Origin: Funneliformis mosseae
Lineage: Eukaryota; Glomeromycota; Glomeromycetes; Glomerales; Glomeraceae
Direction of reading: 5' to 3'
DNA: 11,030 nt
Assembly: GCA_910592005.1 (NCBI GenBank)
Contig: CAJVPP010003691.1
Location: 1 to 11,030, forward strand
Numbering within the stretch: the stretch's first letter is position 1; each line of letters begins with the position of its first letter. The position numbers and the translations under genes were made by a program. Below the pieces are notes generated by a model, which saw only the letters and a program-made list of their open reading frames with translations, was not told the origin of the DNA and searched no databases. Of this stretch, positions 8,683 through 11,030 are shown piece after piece.

Positions 8683-8826
8683 GGCTCTGAAGTTTATTTA
8701 TGGTATGCATTTTTTGATATGTTACGTAGCCTTTATTTCTCGTCACGAATGCTAGTTAGTTATATACTATTTAGAGGTTTAGTTCTGCTCTGATACCTGT
8801 TTATACTATGTGATTTTTATTATATG
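8683..8826. repeat. Degenerate direct repeat around GGCTCTGA
   Basis: GGCTCTGAAGTTTATTTATG (from 8683) resembles TGCTCTGATACCTGTTTATA (from 8786), and each is followed by a similar T-rich stretch with ATATG. The copies are about 103 bp apart and clearly diverged. They may be two generations of the same LTR/PBS junction. Confidence 0.4.
8787..8797 (-). other. Primer-binding-site-like sequence
   Basis: GGTATCAGAGC on the minus strand abuts the proposed LTR end. It matches eleven bases of the well-known TGGTATCAGAGC site complementary to the 3' end of a plant-type initiator tRNA-Met (ending GCTCTGATACCA). The usual first T is missing, because the LTR ends directly in A. Confidence 0.45.
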
Positions 8827-9121
8827 CATTTTTCCTTTCAGTAAGTGATTCTAATATAAAATTATTAATTATTAATTTTGGATTTGATTGTGCGTGAATT
8901 TTATTGTTGAGGAGATGTGTTTGAGGTGAGGTAAAAAAATATTGGGTATAGTGAGAAGACGAGATGCTGAGCTTGAATACTGAATTCATGTTATACCTGC
9001 AATCCTGCTAAGGATTTTCCAGTAATGAATGATGATAATATATTTTTGAATAATATATAATATAAAACCTGTAAATCAAGTTTACAGATTTTGTGTTAGT
9101 CATATACGTGATCTTGTTACA
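8798..9121 (-). mobile_element. Putative LTR of a retrotransposon (minus orientation)
   Basis: Read on the minus strand, the segment starts TGTAACAAG and ends TATAAACA, so it has the TG...CA ends expected of an LTR, with TATA-like AT words inside. Immediately after the end comes GGTATCAGAGC, which matches the Met-initiator-tRNA primer-binding site used by many Copia-type elements. The length (324 bp) is normal for an LTR. The second LTR, a polypurine tract and gag-pol are not found in the window, so it would be a remnant. The outer border at 9121 is the weaker one. Confidence 0.4.
9069..9087. repeat. Small hairpin within the putative LTR
   Basis: CTGTAAA and TTTACAG are exact reverse complements around a 5-nt loop, close to a TATA-like stretch (9046-9066). 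It may be a structured element of the LTR, or chance. Confidence 0.5.
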
Positions 9122-9331
9122 ATACTGAATACTGATTTTTAAAAACCTTTCTAGAAAAATATCTGGCATAATTGTCAAGAATATCTGAAAAAAATATACT
9201 TTTCAGATGTATATCTAAGTAAGACTTAATCGAATGAATACCATATTTTTTTTTTATAAACAGTCAAACATATACCTAGATATATACTATTGAAATATAG
9301 CCTTTATATTATACACAGATACATACTAGTA

Positions 9332-9387
9332 TTAGAGTAGTTTTCTTCCATAATTTTATATAATATTTTTGAAGAAGACTATTCTAA
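9332..9387. repeat. Long hairpin, 17-bp arms
   Basis: The arm 9332-9348 and the reverse complement of 9371-9387 agree at 15 of 17 positions, around a 22-nt AT-rich loop. The shape is that of a small-RNA precursor or a tiny inverted-repeat element. Nothing else supports transcription. Confidence 0.55.
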
Positions 9388-9427
9388 ATATCACATGAGA
9401 ATCCTAGCATCAAGTTATTTTATAATA

Positions 9428-9490
9428 TTACTTCTACTGATACTTTCTCTAATGCTACCATTACTGCTACTGTTATTACTATTGCTATTA
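9428..9490. repeat. Degenerate triplet repeat (CTA/TTA/CTG)
   Basis: Twenty-one consecutive triplets, mostly CTA, CTG, TTA or TTG, follow in one register. They would read as poly-Leu on the plus strand or Ser/Asn-rich on the minus strand, but stops close both frames soon after, so I treat it as a diverged trinucleotide microsatellite. Confidence 0.6.
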
Positions 9491-9499
9491 TCAAAAAAA

Positions 9500-10950
9500 T
9501 TAACTGATTTTTATTTCCTCCTTTTCAACCCATTAGATAATTTATCTATAGAAATTCTTCTTGGTAATTTTTGATAATGATAAAAACTAGCTAATGTGCT
9601 AGTACTAAGTCTAATTTTGATCGATAAATATTATACAATTGTGTTAGTGAACAAGCTTCTCTTTTCCTCCTATTATTAAAAAGAGCTGTAAATTTAACCC
9701 AATACGTTTCATATTCATCTGTATATTTAGAATACTATCTTATAAAAACGTGACTTATGAAAGAGAATCAGTTTAATTTAGCTAGAAAAATAAGATGTAG
9801 TTTAACGCAGATAAGTATATATGCATGATGTGATATTTTTTCTTCTTCAGTAACACATGACTTACCTTGAGATATTGCATTATTTCTCTATTTGACTTTT
9901 ATATATATTCTTTGAAGTTTATTGCTTAATATTAAAACTGTTCTTTTAAGATTATTATCTTCTGATCGTATATTTGTAAAAAAAGAAAATAATAATGACA
10001 AAAATTATATAAATATTTACATTTTCTAAAAATATACTCTGAATCATATCCATTATAAGGATACTATAGGTTACCATCTCGTAAATTACAATTGTAATGC
10101 TGAAGATTGCGATCAAGAAAATATCTATATTTGAGAACATTTTTTAGATAGATTTTTATTTTATTAGTTTATATAAAATTGATATTTTTTTACTTTGTTG
10201 GAAGAAAAGAATTACCAAAATGCTTCTCTAGAAATAATCCTTTTATATGTTTTACAATCATCTGGTAAAATAAATATCCATATATATTAACATAAAAAAT
10301 CTGTGTCAAAATATGGATCTGAGACATTTGGCTAAAGCACTATGTATGAAAATAATATTATATATACACCCTTATTTCTGAAAAAGAAAATTATTAAAAT
10401 CCTATCTGGCTCTTGTACCTAAAGACAAATGTTAGTATATTCCTATATTCCTATATCTTTACAATATATTTCAAATAATGAAAATAATAATATTTTTTCA
10501 TAAATTCTTAACCAAGAGGACCTTATATAAGAGAAAAGTTTTTTATTAATAAAAATATTGAAATATTAAAATATTTGTTAGGTAGCTTTACTATTACGTA
10601 AATACAGTATGTAAATAAGCTATATCATAAAGTATTATTTTCTTATTACATTTTTATCTAAAGAAAGAACAAAGGAAGAACTAGATATCTATTTAGATTT
10701 TTTTTCTTGCTTCAAATATATAAGAAGGTAGAACTTCTTTCATTCATAACACAATTCGCTATAAAAAACCTTCATCATTATAGGTAAATGCAGATCAAAA
10801 CATGAAGTCTGTTGGAAGAAAATAGGCAGGGTATTTATGAAAAATATCAGACAGATCCGCATGAATATTTTTGCAAAAAAATTAGCTATTTTAAGAATAA
10901 AATTATCAGAAGCAATAGCGTAAATTTTTTAATAACCTATAATCATTGAT
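9500..10950. other. AT-rich intergenic DNA, no gene recognised
   Basis: Frames are broken every few dozen codons on both strands. A few stretches, for example plus strand 9620-9770, look somewhat less simple in translation and might be decayed transposon coding sequence, but I recognise no family motif. A short direct repeat of TATTCCTA lies near 10439-10455. Confidence 0.5.
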
Positions 10951-10957
10951 AAGTATA

Positions 10958-11030
10958 CAGTCAGACCTGTCTATAATCACCACTTTTGGTTTTCAAAAAT
11001 TATGTGATTATAAATAGGGGTGATTATATA
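10958..11030 (+). mobile_element. Terminus of a Tigger/pogo-like DNA transposon, cut by window end
   Basis: The segment begins CAGTCAGACCTGTCTATAAT right after a TA dinucleotide (10956-10957). This is the form of Tigger/pogo (Tc1-mariner superfamily) ends, which commonly start CAGTCGAACCTC-TATAA and duplicate TA. Inside, TATAATCAC (10972-10980) recurs inverted as GTGATTATA at 11004-11012 and 11020-11028, also typical of these ends. The rest of the element lies beyond the window, so its size and whether it encodes a transposase cannot be told. Confidence 0.55.

Noticed and set aside
8801..8989. 62-codon minus-strand frame
   Set aside because: Falls inside the putative LTR, which is not expected to encode protein; no family resemblance.
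9620..9850. Plus-strand stretch that reads like a decayed transposon protein
   Set aside because: Several in-frame stops and no recognisable RT, integrase or transposase motif; chance cannot be excluded.
9955..10140. 61-codon minus-strand hydrophobic frame
   Set aside because: Ile/Phe/Tyr-rich, as expected from AT-rich DNA; no flanking exon or motif supports a membrane protein.

Overview
The window looks like nuclear DNA of an AT-rich eukaryote. It holds one protein-coding gene, on the minus strand at about 1.6-5.27 kb, flanked by very AT-rich, gene-poor DNA with simple repeats and several transposon-like relics. The gene has nine short GT-AG introns (60-137 nt). That structure, the AT-rich intergenic DNA and the Gln/Asn-rich tail suggest an early-diverging fungus of the Glomeromycotina type. 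An AT-rich invertebrate is not excluded. This assignment is inference; no rRNA or other marker gene is present.

The gene encodes a homologue of SPT20 (SUPT20H/FAM48A in animals), a structural subunit of the SAGA histone-acetyltransferase co-activator. I rebuilt ten exons by hand; reading frame and splice phases agree across all nine junctions. The N-terminal third (exons 1-9) carries the Spt20 signature blocks. The last exon carries a basic stretch and then a long low-complexity Q/N/P/I/M-rich domain built from degenerate repeats. Near the 3' end a run of 12 G (coding strand) breaks the frame. The current frame gives 896 residues with a 6-residue foreign ending, while the next frame continues the Q/N-rich protein for 79 more residues. 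A sequencing indel is the most likely cause, but a real allele or slippage is possible.

Region by region: 1-445, a 30-bp-period minisatellite that decays from near-identical to degenerate copies; 480-620, a cluster of TAAGC/GCTTA motifs with a hairpin; 640-1618, AT-rich spacer with a possible poly(A) signal for the gene; 1619-5267, the SPT20 gene; 5268-5400, its upstream region with a CACGTG motif; 5400-7780, extremely AT-rich DNA including a block of reiterated AATATT motifs; 7785-8340, a non-coding element with GGCCAAA/TTTGGC motifs near both ends (MITE-like); 8338-8368, a 31-bp palindrome; 8680-9121, a probable minus-oriented LTR next to a primer-binding-site-like sequence; 9122-10957, AT-rich DNA without supported genes but with a triplet repeat and a long hairpin; 10958 to the end, one terminus of a Tigger/pogo-like DNA transposon running out of the window.

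I did not find an operon, a CRISPR array, a tRNA or rRNA gene, or a recognisable new multi-gene system. The points most worth checking are the G12 frameshift, the repeat-built tail of SPT20 and the transposon-like edges.
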